A DNA stretch of 64,000 bases, taken from assembly GCA_036008465.1 (NCBI GenBank), contig DASYNP010000184.1, positions 1 to 64,000 on the forward strand. The letters run 5' to 3'. Position 1 is the first letter of the stretch. Each line of letters begins with the position of its first letter. Of the stretch, positions 47,810 through 57,205 are shown in pieces. A program made the translations under genes and the position numbers. The DNA is from DASPSM01 sp036008465. Lineage in GTDB: Bacteria; Planctomycetota; Planctomycetia; Planctomycetales; Planctomycetaceae. Below the pieces are notes generated by a model. It worked only from the letters and a program-made list of their open reading frames with translations. It was not told the origin of the DNA and did no database searches.

Positions 47810-48981
47810 GCGTGGGTCTCCGTCATGGTCGTCTTCCAGAGGGCGACGCCCTTGCGCAGTTGCTCCTTATAGACCTCACGGAGTTCGCTGGCATCCGGGA
47901 CGTGTCCCTTGCGGACCTCCAAAAAATACCAGTTCCACACCCAGCCCGACGCGTACATGAAGGCAAAGGCCGCAGCCGCGTTGACCGCCATCCCCACCCA
48001 AGGAATGACTTTCAACATCTCCCGCAGGCCCATCGTCAGCGCCACGCGTCCCCCCATCGCCACCGTGACGTGGGCCAGCGCGGCTGCGTCGAGATGCTGC
48101 TGGTTGACGCGCGCCAAACGATGCGCCAGATGCGATTGAATGGCCATCACCACCGGCAGGTCGATCCAGGGGATTGGGACCGCCGCCGCTGACGCGGCCA
48201 ACACACTATGAGCCAGGATAATCGGCAGTGAGCGCTCCTGCTGAATCTCGAGCAGCGCCTCGCGCAGTTGGTCCATTTGCAGCAGCGTCTGGCGATAGGC
48301 CTTGGGCAAGAGGTCGAGGATGGCCGACTTGAGACGCGGCCCGCCGAAGTCCTGGTCCTCGAATCCGTCGCTTGGCGCCGTGAGGTCGATGGGGACTGCT
48401 CGGTCGAAGAGTCCGTCGAAGCGCTCGTACTGCGCGGTCAGGCATCGACGGAGATCCTCCGGGATGTTGGCCGGAATGGGGCGCTGGGACGAATCAAACG
48501 GATCGGGATTGGCATGTTGCTGCCCGGGATACGCGTCGTGCAAGCAACTGACGGCCAGCAAGACGGGCCGTTCGGTGTTGGCTTTGCGAATTTGTTTGAG
48601 TGGTCGGACGATTTCGTCGGTCGCCTGATCGGTCGCACGAACGGTCGCGATGACCAGGTGAGTTCGCGAGTCGAACTGGGCGAGATCTTCAGCCGGATCG
48701 TAGCCGGCCTCGCCCAGCCCGCGGGTATCGAGAAACTGAACGATGGGGACGTCCGCATCGGGAAAGCTGAAAAGCCGTGAGTGCTGCGTCTGTGGCCGAT
48801 AGCCGCGCCCGATTTCGGCGTCGGCCGCGCCGGTCAGGTAGCGGACGATCGACGTCTTTCCGCTCCCGGTTTTGCCCAGAAGCCACAAACAGGGGATGGG
48901 AGCCGTCGCCAAGAGCTCCGATCGGCGGCGCAAAAACTCGTCTTTGCGCTGGGGACCGAAGAACTTCCAGGGATTCCACAT
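47806..48981 (-). CDS. GTPase with C-terminal DUF697 membrane domain
   Basis: 391 residues from ATG 48981; the longer frame upstream looks non-coding. G1 is LLGKTGSGKTS (35-45), G3 is FLDTRGLGE, and the usual G4 is replaced by AVSCLHD. The C-terminal ~140 residues are DUF697-like: amphipathic ILAHSVLAASAAAVPIPWIDLPVV, then GMREML and a helix VGMAVNAAAAFAFMYASGW. It is the first gene of a two-GTPase operon with the 46241-47809 gene. Confidence 0.83.
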   Translation of the reverse strand: MWNPWKFFGPQRKDEFLRRRSELLATAPIPCLWLLGKTGSGKTSIVRYLTGAADAEIGRGYRPQTQHSRLFSFPDADVPIVQFLDTRGLGEAGYDPAEDLAQFDSRTHLVIATVRATDQATDEIVRPLKQIRKANTERPVLLAVSCLHDAYPGQQHANPDPFDSSQRPIPANIPEDLRRCLTAQYERFDGLFDRAVPIDLTAPSDGFEDQDFGGPRLKSAILDLLPKAYRQTLLQMDQLREALLEIQQERSLPIILAHSVLAASAAAVPIPWIDLPVVMAIQSHLAHRLARVNQQHLDAAALAHVTVAMGGRVALTMGLREMLKVIPWVGMAVNAAAAFAFMYASGWVWNWYFLEVRKGHVPDASELREVYKEQLRKGVALWKTTMTETHA

Positions 48982-49328
48982 GCCGTTTGCGGCTTGCTGG
49001 TTTAAAGGGCGGGCAGGCGTTGCGATCACGGAATTCTCAGTTCCGCAGGGGCCGAGAACAAGGTCGCGTTTGTCAAAGGGTGGGGTTACTGCGAATAATT
49101 GGTGAATGTCGCGGCGCCGGGGTGGTCCGAGCGGGCCTCCCTGGGCTTGCCGCATCATTGTGGGTCGCATAAAAGACCCAAATTGCGCCCTCCTGCCTGG
49201 GGAGGGCGAAGCTCCTGCTGAGCCTTTTTCTCGCTGCGAGACGGGCTGGGCTGAGCCTCACTTTGCCGACTGTCGGCTGATTCGAAGGCGTCGGCGCTCG
49301 ATTTTTATAACGGGAGGATTGGTTCGGG
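48982..49328. other. divergent intergenic region with a small palindrome
   Basis: About 347 bases separating the GTPase operon from the ABC-F gene. It includes a short hairpin (GCCCTCC 49187-49193 with GGAGGGC 49201-49207) followed by CGAAGCTCCTGCTGAGC and a T-run, with the look of another dispersed repeat. Promoters for both directions should be here. No gene is supportable. Confidence 0.45.
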
Positions 49329-51125
49329 ATGGCGGTGTTGTTGCAGATCAAGAACGCGACCAAGAGTTACGGGAACCAGGTCCTCCTCGACGATGCGGAG
49401 ATGACGTTAGTCGACGACGTAAAGGTTGGATTTGTCGGCCGCAACGGCGCCGGCAAAAGCACCCTCTTGCGCGTCCTCTTGGGCGAAGAAGAACTCGAGC
49501 GTGGCGAAGTGATCCGCCATCCCAAGCTGCGGCTCGGTTATTTACGGCAGCACGACCCATTTCACCCCGGCGAAACGGTGCTCGACTTTTTGATGCGCGA
49601 CAGCGAACAGCCCGACTGGAAGTGCGGCGAGGTCGCCGGAATGTTCGAGCTCAAGAGTGAGCTGCTCGAGGGGCCCGTGGCCAAGCTCTCCGGTGGATGG
49701 CAGACCCGCGTGAAGCTGGCCGCCTTACTCTTGCACGAGCCCAATCTGCTGCTGTTGGACGAGCCCACGAACTTTCTCGATTTGCGCACGCAGATCCTGC
49801 TCGAACACTTTTTGCGGAACTACCAAGAAGCCTGCTTGATCGTCTCGCACGACCGGGCCTTCCTCCGCGCGACCTGCACACAGACGCTCGAAATCGCCCG
49901 CGGCAAGCTAACGATGTTTTCGGGGAAGATCGATGCGTTCCTCGAGAACCAGCGCGAGCGGCGCGAGCGCGACGAGCGGACGAACGCGACCGTGCTCGCC
50001 AAACGCCGCCATCTGGAAGAGTTCATTGCCAAGAACAAGGCGCGCGCCAGCACGGCGACCCGCGCGCGGTCCAAGAGCCGGCAGCTCGAGAAGCTCGACC
50101 TGATTCAGATCGACACCGACGAGCCGACAGCGAAAATTCGCGCTCCCGAGGTCGAACCGCGCAAAGGTCCCGCCGTTCGCTGCCGCGACCTCACGATCGG
50201 ATACCCGCAGCGCGAGGTCGCCAGCCAGATCGATCTCGAAATTGACCATGGCTGGCGCGCGGCGGTCGTCGGAGACAACGGCCAGGGCAAGACGACCCTC
50301 TTGCGGACGCTTGTCGATTCGCTCAAACCGCTGGCAGGGGAAGTCCGCTGGGGTTACGGTTGCCAGGTCGGCGTTTACGCCCAGCACGTCTACACGAGCC
50401 TGCCCGATAAAGAAACGGTGATGGGCTACCTGGAGCAGAAGGCCGCCATCGGAACGAAAACGCAGGCCATCCTCGACCAGGCGGCCGCCCTGCTCTTTCG
50501 CGGCGATCACATCGAGAAGCCGATTTCGGTCCTCTCCGGGGGTGAGCGGGCTCGGCTCTGCCTGGCCGGCCTCCTATTGGCCCAACACAACGTGCTGATT
50601 CTCGACGAGCCGGGCAACCACTTAGACGTCGACACCGTCGAGGCGCTCGCCGAGGCGCTCTTGGCCTACCAGGGGACGGTGATCTTCACGAGCCACGACC
50701 GCCACTTTATGAAGCGCGTGGCGACCTGCATCGTCGAGGTGCGCGACAGCCGCGTCGTTAATTATCGGGGCGATTACGAGGCCTACCTGTACGCCGTCAA
50801 CAAAGAGATCGATCAAGGCGAGCGCGAGCGCGAGAGTCGCGCGGCCCGATCGACGCCCGCGAAAGCTGCCCCTGCGCAAACCGAACGCGCGGCTCCCCGC
50901 CCAGCCCCGAAGAACGGCCGCGCGGCGCGCAAAGAGATCGCCAATCTCGAAAGGTCGATTGCTCAGCTCGATGCACAAAAACGCGAATCCAATCGTCAAT
51001 TGCTCGAAACGACCGACGCGGCCGAGGCCTTGCGCCTGCACAACGAAGTCACTTCGTTGACGGCGCAGATCGCGGAGGCCGAGGACCGGTGGTGCCAGCT
51101 CCAGGAGGAGGTCGCCGCGGAGTAA
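49329..51125 (+). CDS. ABC-F family ATPase (Uup-like)
   Basis: A 598-residue soluble protein with two ABC cassettes and no membrane domain. Cassette 1: GRNGAGKST, LSGGWQTRVKLA, LLLLDEPTNFLD. Between them is the charged ABC-F linker (RERRERDERTNA, KARASTATRARSKSRQ). Cassette 2: GDNGQGKTT, LSGGERARLCLA and LILDEPGNHLD, where Gly replaces the usual Thr. The C-terminal ~90 residues form a Lys/Ala-rich segment and a coiled coil, as in Uup. Such proteins act on ribosomes or branched DNA, not in transport. The downstream CoA-transferase starts 30 bases later. Confidence 0.93.
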   Translation: MAVLLQIKNATKSYGNQVLLDDAEMTLVDDVKVGFVGRNGAGKSTLLRVLLGEEELERGEVIRHPKLRLGYLRQHDPFHPGETVLDFLMRDSEQPDWKCGEVAGMFELKSELLEGPVAKLSGGWQTRVKLAALLLHEPNLLLLDEPTNFLDLRTQILLEHFLRNYQEACLIVSHDRAFLRATCTQTLEIARGKLTMFSGKIDAFLENQRERRERDERTNATVLAKRRHLEEFIAKNKARASTATRARSKSRQLEKLDLIQIDTDEPTAKIRAPEVEPRKGPAVRCRDLTIGYPQREVASQIDLEIDHGWRAAVVGDNGQGKTTLLRTLVDSLKPLAGEVRWGYGCQVGVYAQHVYTSLPDKETVMGYLEQKAAIGTKTQAILDQAAALLFRGDHIEKPISVLSGGERARLCLAGLLLAQHNVLILDEPGNHLDVDTVEALAEALLAYQGTVIFTSHDRHFMKRVATCIVEVRDSRVVNYRGDYEAYLYAVNKEIDQGERERESRAARSTPAKAAPAQTERAAPRPAPKNGRAARKEIANLERSIAQLDAQKRESNRQLLETTDAAEALRLHNEVTSLTAQIAEAEDRWCQLQEEVAAE

Positions 51126-51155
51126 GAGACCTGACTCCGCGAGCATCGTCGCCCC

Positions 51156-52448
51156 ATGACGTCAGCCCCAGTTGAACGCGATTCTGCCGAACGCGATCCC
51201 GCGAATTTCGATCCGAGCAGGCCGCTGGCGGGGCTGCGCGTGCTCGATTTCTCGCACGCGCTGGCCGGTCCCTTTTGCACGCTGATCCTGGCCGAGTATG
51301 GGGCCGACATCTACAAGCTCGAGTCGCGCGACGGCGGCGATATCGGACGCGCCTGGGGCCCACCCAACTACGGTGATCAGTCGAGTTTTTTCATGGGGCT
51401 CAACCGGGGCAAGTTCGGCATCTCGATCGATCTGAAACGGCCCGAGGGAATCGAGCTTTGCCTGCGGCTCGTTGAGACGATGGACGTCTTCATCGAGAAT
51501 TTTCGCCCCGGCACCATGGAGCGGCTGGGGCTCGGTTACGACGCGGTGCAAGCCCGCAATCCCCGCATCGTCTATTGCTCGATCTCTGGCTACGGTCAGG
51601 ACGGACCCTCGCGCGACGAACCGGCGATGGACTTGATCGTGCAAAGCTCGAGCGGCCTGATGAGTATCACCGGCACCGAGGAGAGCGGGCCGGTCCGCTG
51701 CGGCTACTCGGTGGCCGACGTCAGTGCCGGGATGTTTGCAATTATGGGGATCTTGATGGCCCTGCGGTCGCGCGACAAAACGGAACGCGGCCAATACATC
51801 GATGTCTCGATGTTCGACAGCATGATCTCGGGCATGACCAGCTGTTTCATGATCTACCTGGGATCGAACGCCTTGCCGAAGCCCATGGGCTCGGCCTATC
51901 CCACAATCGTCCCCTACCGCGTTTTCTCGGCGCAGGACCGGGACTTTTCGATCGCCGTCGGCAGCGAGAAGCTCTGGACGGCCTTTTGTGCCGCCATCGG
52001 TCGGCCCGACCTCGAGCGTCACCCCGCTTACGCGACCAACCAACTGCGGGTCAAGAATCGGCCCGCGATCGAGGGGCTGTTGTCCGACCTCTTTCGCACG
52101 CGGCCGGCGGCGGACTGGCTCAAGATCCTGGGGGCCGGCGGTATTCCTTGCTCGCTTGTGAGAAACCTGCGAGAAGTCGTCGAGGATCCCCAGAGCGCGG
52201 TCCGTGGCATGTTTCCGACCGTCGAGCAGTCACCAGTTGGACCCCATCGAGTCACGGGTGCGCCGATCAAGTTCGCCCGCGGCGGGCAGTCGAAGAAAAC
52301 GGCCCCGGCGCCGGGTTCGGCCCCGATGCTCGGCGAGCATACGCGGGCGACACTGGCCGAGCTGCTGGGACTCGACCCTTCCGCGATCAGCAAACTGGTC
52401 GAGAGCGGCGTCGTGTTCCAGGCAAAAGAATCTCCCGGCTCTGCTTAG
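51156..52448 (+). CDS. type III CoA-transferase (CaiB/BaiF family)
   Basis: A 430-residue enzyme moving CoA between carboxylic acids through an aspartyl thioester. Motifs are LDFSHALAGPFCTLILAEYGADIYKLE, FFMGLNRGKFGISIDLK, ENFRPGTMERLGLGYD, the SGYGQDGPSRDEPAMDLIVQSSSG segment with the catalytic Asp in AMDLIVQ, and a C-terminal RVTGAPIKF. The acyl substrates cannot be read from sequence. It follows the ABC-F gene by 30 bases, so they may share a transcript, and it ends at a strong hairpin. Confidence 0.93.
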   Translation: MTSAPVERDSAERDPANFDPSRPLAGLRVLDFSHALAGPFCTLILAEYGADIYKLESRDGGDIGRAWGPPNYGDQSSFFMGLNRGKFGISIDLKRPEGIELCLRLVETMDVFIENFRPGTMERLGLGYDAVQARNPRIVYCSISGYGQDGPSRDEPAMDLIVQSSSGLMSITGTEESGPVRCGYSVADVSAGMFAIMGILMALRSRDKTERGQYIDVSMFDSMISGMTSCFMIYLGSNALPKPMGSAYPTIVPYRVFSAQDRDFSIAVGSEKLWTAFCAAIGRPDLERHPAYATNQLRVKNRPAIEGLLSDLFRTRPAADWLKILGAGGIPCSLVRNLREVVEDPQSAVRGMFPTVEQSPVGPHRVTGAPIKFARGGQSKKTAPAPGSAPMLGEHTRATLAELLGLDPSAISKLVESGVVFQAKESPGSA

Positions 52449-52486
52449 GCGAGGTGTGCGAGCACCAAGCCGTGTCGACAAAAAAC

Positions 52487-52510
52487 GCGACCGGCGAAAA
52501 TGCCGGTCGC
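52487..52510 (-). terminator. intrinsic terminator, mainly for the minus-strand gene
   Basis: A perfect 9-bp stem, GCGACCGGC (52487-52495) with GCCGGTCGC (52502-52510) and a 6-base loop. On the minus strand it is followed directly by GTTTTTTG, a proper U-tract, terminating the gene at 52574-53251. On the plus strand a T-run comes only about 10 bases later, so it may also slow transcription out of the CoA-transferase gene. Confidence 0.85.
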
Positions 52511-52573
52511 GCTGCAATGGTTTTTCACGCGGCTGGACTGAATCTCAATCAGACCGCGCTGGGCTCTGGGCAA

Positions 52574-53251
52574 TTAGCGTTCGCGACGCTCGTTGCCTCT
52601 CTCGTTACCGGCGTTGGCGGGACGCTCATTGCCCGGGGTACGCGGCGGCTGGGCGGCGCCTCGGACGGTCCTGCCATTTTGTTGCGGCTGATTCTCAGCG
52701 CCGCGTTGACCGTTGTCCTGTCGGTTGTTGTTGCCGCGCATATCACCGCGCGCGCCGTGGTTGCCACGGAAAAACGTCTGCACTCGCTGCTGCATCTGGG
52801 GGTCGCGCAGCTCGGACACGTCCCGAATCCGTGGCAGATCGCGAATGCGGTCACGCCCAAAGTCGACCGTGAAAGCACGGCGACCGACGTCGAACATTCC
52901 CGCGCCCCACGGAATGGCGACGAGGCCGCCATCACCCGCGATCACCGCGTATTCGAGGCAACCGCTGTCGGAGATCACGAAGTCGCGGACGGTCCCAAAA
53001 TTGGCGCCGCCTTGCAGCAAGACGTTCGAACCAAGGATGACACTTCCCTGCAGGAAGCGACCTTGATCGCGTCGGGCGTCGGGCGCGACGGTCCGATTCG
53101 GACCTAACTGGCCGTTGGGAGCGACTTGAGCGGGCGGCGCTCCGGCCGGCGGCCCCACAGGACGAACTTGGGCGAACGCGCTCTGCGCGGTTGGATAAGC
53201 AATGCAGGCAGCCAAGGCGAGGTCGAGAAGCTTTCGAACAGAAACGAACAT
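52574..53251 (-). CDS. secreted PRC-barrel-like protein with disordered Asn/Arg tail
   Basis: 225 residues from ATG 53251; a longer frame upstream is not signal-like. A signal peptide (LLDLALAACIAYPTAQSAFAQ) precedes a Pro-rich stretch. Residues about 65-140 look like one PRC-barrel domain (SVILGSNVLLQGGANFGTVRDFVISD, ECLEYAVIAGDGGLVAIPW-like strands). The last ~80 residues are Asn/Arg/Gly repeats (RGNNNRQDNGQRGAENQ, GNERGNERRER), probably disordered. It has its own terminator. Function is unknown. Confidence 0.75.
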   Translation of the reverse strand: MFVSVRKLLDLALAACIAYPTAQSAFAQVRPVGPPAGAPPAQVAPNGQLGPNRTVAPDARRDQGRFLQGSVILGSNVLLQGGANFGTVRDFVISDSGCLEYAVIAGDGGLVAIPWGAGMFDVGRRAFTVDFGRDRIRDLPRIRDVSELRDPQMQQRVQTFFRGNHGARGDMRGNNNRQDNGQRGAENQPQQNGRTVRGAAQPPRTPGNERPANAGNERGNERRER

Positions 53252-53811
53252 CGGGTAATCCTTTCTTGCAGTTTCTTGGAATGGGCGCGCCGCATCACGG
53301 CGACGAACCGCAGCCGCGAACAATCCGAAAGCGTGGATTCTCGGCATGGCCCGCGAACTCACTACCGCGATGGCAAAGCACTTCATGTGCCAAATTATGG
53401 ATCGCAGACAAGGCGCAGTGCTTAATGTGCACAGCGCGCGGCCGAAGAGTTTCTCAAACGCCTCAGGGGACAGTCGAACCGAAATGTCGGCAATCATCTG
53501 ACGCCGGAACCCGATTGCTGCGCTGGCGCGTTGGCCAGAGAGCGAGCAAGGCTCGACGTGAGCGGCTTCAAACAGCCCGGACCGTATTTGCCGTCGCCGT
53601 TCGCGCGCGTTGTGGCAGTGCCACGCGACCGACCAAATTCGGCTCTCCATCGGATTCTTGGCGTGCAGATCGGCCGTTGGGCGACCGGCTCGCCGCAGTA
53701 ATCTTGGTCCAGCTTCACGCCTTGTGCAAATTCAGCCTGAAGTGGTATTTATGATGAGTCGCGCTCGGTGCGAGACCACTTTTCATGCGGCTGAGTCCGC
53801 GGGAGAACCGT
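53252..53811. other. divergent non-coding region
   Basis: About 560 bases. A frame of ~187 codons is open on the plus strand but is Arg/Trp-rich, has no ribosome site and looks like shadow composition. Two similar 15-base pieces, GCACTTCATGTGC and GTGCTTAATGTGC near 53379 and 53418, are the only local repetition I noticed. Promoters for both flanking genes should be here. Confidence 0.45.
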
Positions 53812-55746
53812 ATGCGTTTGAGCTGGGTTGTTGCAGGAGCAGCGTTGTTATTGGCCACACAGTCGAGCTCATCGCGCGCTGAGTCTCTGACGGGCGCCAA
53901 GCTGGGACAGAAGATCGGCGACGTGACTTTCGTCGATGCGGCGGGCAAAAAGACGCTTCTCGCCGATCTCAAGGGGACGAAGGCGACGGTCGTCGTCTTC
54001 TTGTCGTTCGAATGCCCGGTCTCGACCAGCTATTCGCCCGTCTTGACCGAAATGAAAAAGCGGTACGCCGATCGTGGCGTGACCTTTGTGGGCGTCTGCG
54101 CCGCTGAGTCGGAAAATCCGGCCAGCATTGCCAAGCGTGCCACGGATTTTGCGATCGGCTTCCCGATCTTCAGCGACAACCAGGGAGCCGCGGTCGCCGC
54201 GTTCAAGGCCGAAAAAACTCCCGAGGCCTTCCTGCTGGATCACAATCTCGTGCTGCGCTACCGCGGCCGGGTCGACGACGCATTCGCCGCCCGCCTCAAA
54301 CGCAACCAACAAATCAAATCGCACGACCTGGAAAACGCACTCGACGAAATCGTCGCCGGCAAGGCCGTCAGCCATCCGATCACCGAAGCCGTCGGCTGCC
54401 TGATCGGCGCGGAAAGGGAAACCAAGAAGGACGGCTCGGTCACCTATTACCGCGACGTGCTCCCGCTCTTGCAGGCCAATTGCCAGCACTGCCACCGGCC
54501 AGGCGAAATCGGGCCGTTCGCTCTGATGAACTACAAGCAGGCCGTCAACTGGGCCGAAGACATCAAGACCTACACCGAAACCCGGCAGATGCCCCCCTGG
54601 AAGATCTCGGGCGGTCTTCCGTTTCACAACGATCGCCGGATGAGCGATAAAGACATCGCCACACTCGCAAAATGGGTCGAAGAGGGAACGCCTGAGGGCA
54701 ATCCCGCCGACGCCCCTCCGCCCCGGCAGTTCACGACCGGCTGGCAACTAGGCGAGCCCGATCTGGTGCTGACGCCCTCCAGCGAATTTACGCTTGGGCC
54801 TGGCGGTCCCGATTTGTTCCGGGTCATGGTGTTGCCAACCAACCTGACCGAGGACAAATTCGTCGTCAGCTACGAGGTGAAGCCGGCTAATCCGCGCGTC
54901 GTCCACCACACGCTCAACTTCATCGACACCACGAAGGCGGGTCGAGGATTGGAGAAGTCGGCCCAGGCGCGAGAACAAAAACATCCTTCAAAGGATGGCT
55001 TCGACCGCGGCCCCGGATATTCGTCCGATATGGGCGTCGGGTTCTTCCCGCAGGGCGGCCTCGGCGGTTGGGCGCCGGGCCAATTGGCGCGGCAGATGCC
55101 GCCAGGATACGGCTTCCTGTTGCCCAAGAAGTCCGACGTCGTCGTGCAAATCCACTACCATCGCGACGGCCGCGTCGAGCGCGACAAACTGCAAATCGGT
55201 CTGTATTTCGCCAAGAAAAATGACGGGATGAAGGCCTTCAAAGGGGGCGTGATTCCCGGCCGATTCATCGCGATTCCCGCAAACGCCCCGAATTTCAAGG
55301 TCTATGGTTCGACCACGGTCAAGGAAGAGTGCATCCTGCACAACATCACGCCGCACATGCATCTCGTCGGCAAGAAGATCAAAGTCACGATCAAGATGCC
55401 GAGCAAACCCAAGGAAACGCTCCTCGAAATCGGTGCGTGGGACTACAACTGGCAGGAGACCTACTTCCTCAAGGATCCGCTCAAGCTGCCGGTTGGGACC
55501 GTGCTCGACGTCGAAGCGGTCTACGACAACAGCGTCAAGAACCCCAACAACCCGAGCAATCCACCCAAGCTCGTCACGTTCGGCGAGCAGACGACCAACG
55601 AAATGTGTTTCGTCTTTCTGGGCGCGACCTCCGACGGCAAAGAGCGGTCTCCGTTTGGCAATCCCTTCGGCGGCGGCCGACGGCGCGACCGTGAAAAGGC
55701 CAAAGAGGCCGTCAAGAAGGCCGAGGGCAAACAAGCCAGCCGGTAA
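53812..55746 (+). CDS. redoxin - cytochrome c - Cu monooxygenase-like fusion
   Basis: 644 residues from ATG 53812 (GGGAG just upstream; ATG 53785 is possible). A signal peptide is followed by an AhpC/TSA-type redoxin domain (about 30-185) in which the usual CxxC is CPVS (Cys68 only). A heme c site CQHCH follows at 224-228, in an NCQHCHRPGEIGPF context typical of planctomycete c-type domains. The C-terminal ~320 residues hold copper-ligand-like motifs of the ascorbate-dependent (PHM/DBH) monooxygenase fold: HH at 365-366, HxH at 448-450 and HMH at 515-517. It is predicted periplasmic; the substrate is unknown. Confidence 0.85.
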   Translation: MRLSWVVAGAALLLATQSSSSRAESLTGAKLGQKIGDVTFVDAAGKKTLLADLKGTKATVVVFLSFECPVSTSYSPVLTEMKKRYADRGVTFVGVCAAESENPASIAKRATDFAIGFPIFSDNQGAAVAAFKAEKTPEAFLLDHNLVLRYRGRVDDAFAARLKRNQQIKSHDLENALDEIVAGKAVSHPITEAVGCLIGAERETKKDGSVTYYRDVLPLLQANCQHCHRPGEIGPFALMNYKQAVNWAEDIKTYTETRQMPPWKISGGLPFHNDRRMSDKDIATLAKWVEEGTPEGNPADAPPPRQFTTGWQLGEPDLVLTPSSEFTLGPGGPDLFRVMVLPTNLTEDKFVVSYEVKPANPRVVHHTLNFIDTTKAGRGLEKSAQAREQKHPSKDGFDRGPGYSSDMGVGFFPQGGLGGWAPGQLARQMPPGYGFLLPKKSDVVVQIHYHRDGRVERDKLQIGLYFAKKNDGMKAFKGGVIPGRFIAIPANAPNFKVYGSTTVKEECILHNITPHMHLVGKKIKVTIKMPSKPKETLLEIGAWDYNWQETYFLKDPLKLPVGTVLDVEAVYDNSVKNPNNPSNPPKLVTFGEQTTNEMCFVFLGATSDGKERSPFGNPFGGGRRRDREKAKEAVKKAEGKQASR

Positions 55747-55792
55747 CGGCAGCCTTGCCTCCTTAAACAACGATTTGTCGCGGGCATGTGCG

Positions 55793-56767
55793 ATGAGGTG
55801 CCGCACGTCCAACGCGCCGAGCGATTCCCGGAAACTGCCCGCGCTACTCTCGTCGGCGTTGGTTGCTCTCGCGGCATTCACTTCGCCGCTGCGCGCTCAG
55901 CAACCGGCTGTGAAGCCGGTGAGTCTCGCCGCGATTATTGATGCGATGCAGGCGCGAGAAAAGCTGGCCGCGTCGGTGAATCTTCGATGGACTCGCACCG
56001 ATCACTACCGAGCTGGCGCACTGCTGGCGAAGTCCAGCACGTGGACCTTTTCGTGCGAGCTGTTGCTGAAAGGCAATTCAACGCGATATTCCGGAAAGAT
56101 CATCAACCACGCTCGCGGAAATATCTCACTCATCGACTACACGACATCGTTTGACGGCAAGGAAAGCCGGCGCGTGCTAGGACTGAAACCACCTTACGGA
56201 TCCATCCATAGGGTAAAGGAAACCCCGTCTTACCATTTTGAGAGCCCTCAGCACCTCGCGCCTTTGCTGCTTTTCCTTCGCCCGCTCGTGGAACCGTACA
56301 GCGGAACGTTCAAGCGGAGGACTTGGAACCTGTTAGAGGAGCGTAGAAGTATTGACGGGCACGAGTGCGTCACCGTCGACGATGGACATACCCGCGCTTA
56401 TCTCGACTGCGATCGCGATTTCGTCCCAGTCGCCTTCGAACGATACATGGAAAACCGCGCCGTGTGGTACTCGGGCAGCCTCGAGTATTACCGTAAACAA
56501 GGCGCTCTGCGGTGGGTTCCCAGGACGTTCCTGCTCAAACTGCACAGCAGTGCGCCGAGCACCGCAGACGAAACACGCGGTGACGGAGTGCAAACCGAAA
56601 TTGGCGTGCTGCTCAAAGACAGCGACTTTCGTCTCGATTTTGGACCGGGAACCGTCGTTTGGGACGCCGGAACGGAGGAGCAGTACCGCGTTCGCGATGA
56701 CGGATCGAAAGAGTCCACTGACCGACCGCACCGCCCAAAGCCGGTTCGCAAGGAGCAAGCGCGCTGA
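55793..56767 (+). CDS. secreted DUF2092-like hypothetical protein
   Basis: 324 residues from ATG 55793, 46 bases after the fusion gene, so probably co-transcribed. Upstream extension of this frame is antisense-like and rejected. A signal peptide (LLSSALVALAAFTSPLRAQ) is followed by a mature part starting IIDAMQAREKLAASVNLRWTRTDHY and GKIINHARGNISLIDYTTSFDGKE, which resembles the lipoprotein-carrier-like fold (LolA/DUF2092/DUF1571 type): a beta-sheet scoring surface lipids or peptides. The remote similarity is inferred from strand pattern only. Confidence 0.65.
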   Translation: MRCRTSNAPSDSRKLPALLSSALVALAAFTSPLRAQQPAVKPVSLAAIIDAMQAREKLAASVNLRWTRTDHYRAGALLAKSSTWTFSCELLLKGNSTRYSGKIINHARGNISLIDYTTSFDGKESRRVLGLKPPYGSIHRVKETPSYHFESPQHLAPLLLFLRPLVEPYSGTFKRRTWNLLEERRSIDGHECVTVDDGHTRAYLDCDRDFVPVAFERYMENRAVWYSGSLEYYRKQGALRWVPRTFLLKLHSSAPSTADETRGDGVQTEIGVLLKDSDFRLDFGPGTVVWDAGTEEQYRVRDDGSKESTDRPHRPKPVRKEQAR

Positions 56768-57205
56768 AGGGTGGGTGGCGATACCTTGCCGGCCGCCTCT
56801 TACACGGTCTGACCCCGAAGGCGTGTCACTTCTCTTGCCACCGTGCGTAAGCCGGTGGGTCCGGGAGCGCTCTTTCCGATTAGAAGCCCCCGAATGGGGG
56901 CGACAGATCTTAAAAAAAGTTCTGTCTCCCCGCTGGGGCTTTGGCTGTCAGAGGGGCACTCGTTTCCACGGGCTCACGCCGCGTGGCTATCGGACTGCCG
57001 CCCCTCGCGGGGCTGAGGCCTTAGGCGGTGGGTGGCGGGGGCGCTGCGCCTTGCGGAAGCCCCCGAGGCCGGTCTCTCTGTGGGACGGTCGCCGGAGCGG
57101 ATCACTAACGCTCCGGGGCTTCCGCGAAGCGGAGCGCCCCGGCCACGCCGCCGTTCTCGGGCAGCACGGTCGCAGTTGACGTGACCTGACTTTATTTGAA
57201 CACGG
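56768..57205. other. repeat-rich non-coding region
   Basis: About 440 bases. The centre holds repeat copy A (56921-57035); to its left is AGCCCCCGAATGGGGGCGAC, a small palindrome near 56885; to its right is GCTCCGGGGCTTCCGCGAAG, which pairs with nearby GGAGCGCCCCGG. No gene is supportable. Confidence 0.6.
56921..57035 (+). repeat. REP-like repeat, copy A
   Basis: It runs from TCTGTCTCCCCGCTGGGGCT through TTTCCACGGGCTCACGCC, GTGGCTATCGGACTGCCGCC and CCTCGCGGGGCTGAGGCC. Copies B (58530) and C (62470) share the same order and wording with about 80-90% identity by eye, all in the same orientation. Small internal palindromes (CCCCGCTGGGG, CCTCGCGGGG) would fold. It resembles REP/RAYT-type elements. 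Confidence 0.75.

Noticed and set aside
51575..53107. Plus-strand frame of 510 codons crossing two genes
   Set aside because: It runs through the CoA-transferase in another frame, across a terminator hairpin and antisense to the next gene. No motif.
53191..53754. Plus-strand frame of 187 codons in the gap before the redoxin fusion
   Set aside because: It starts antisense within another gene's signal peptide, is Arg-rich and has no ribosome site.
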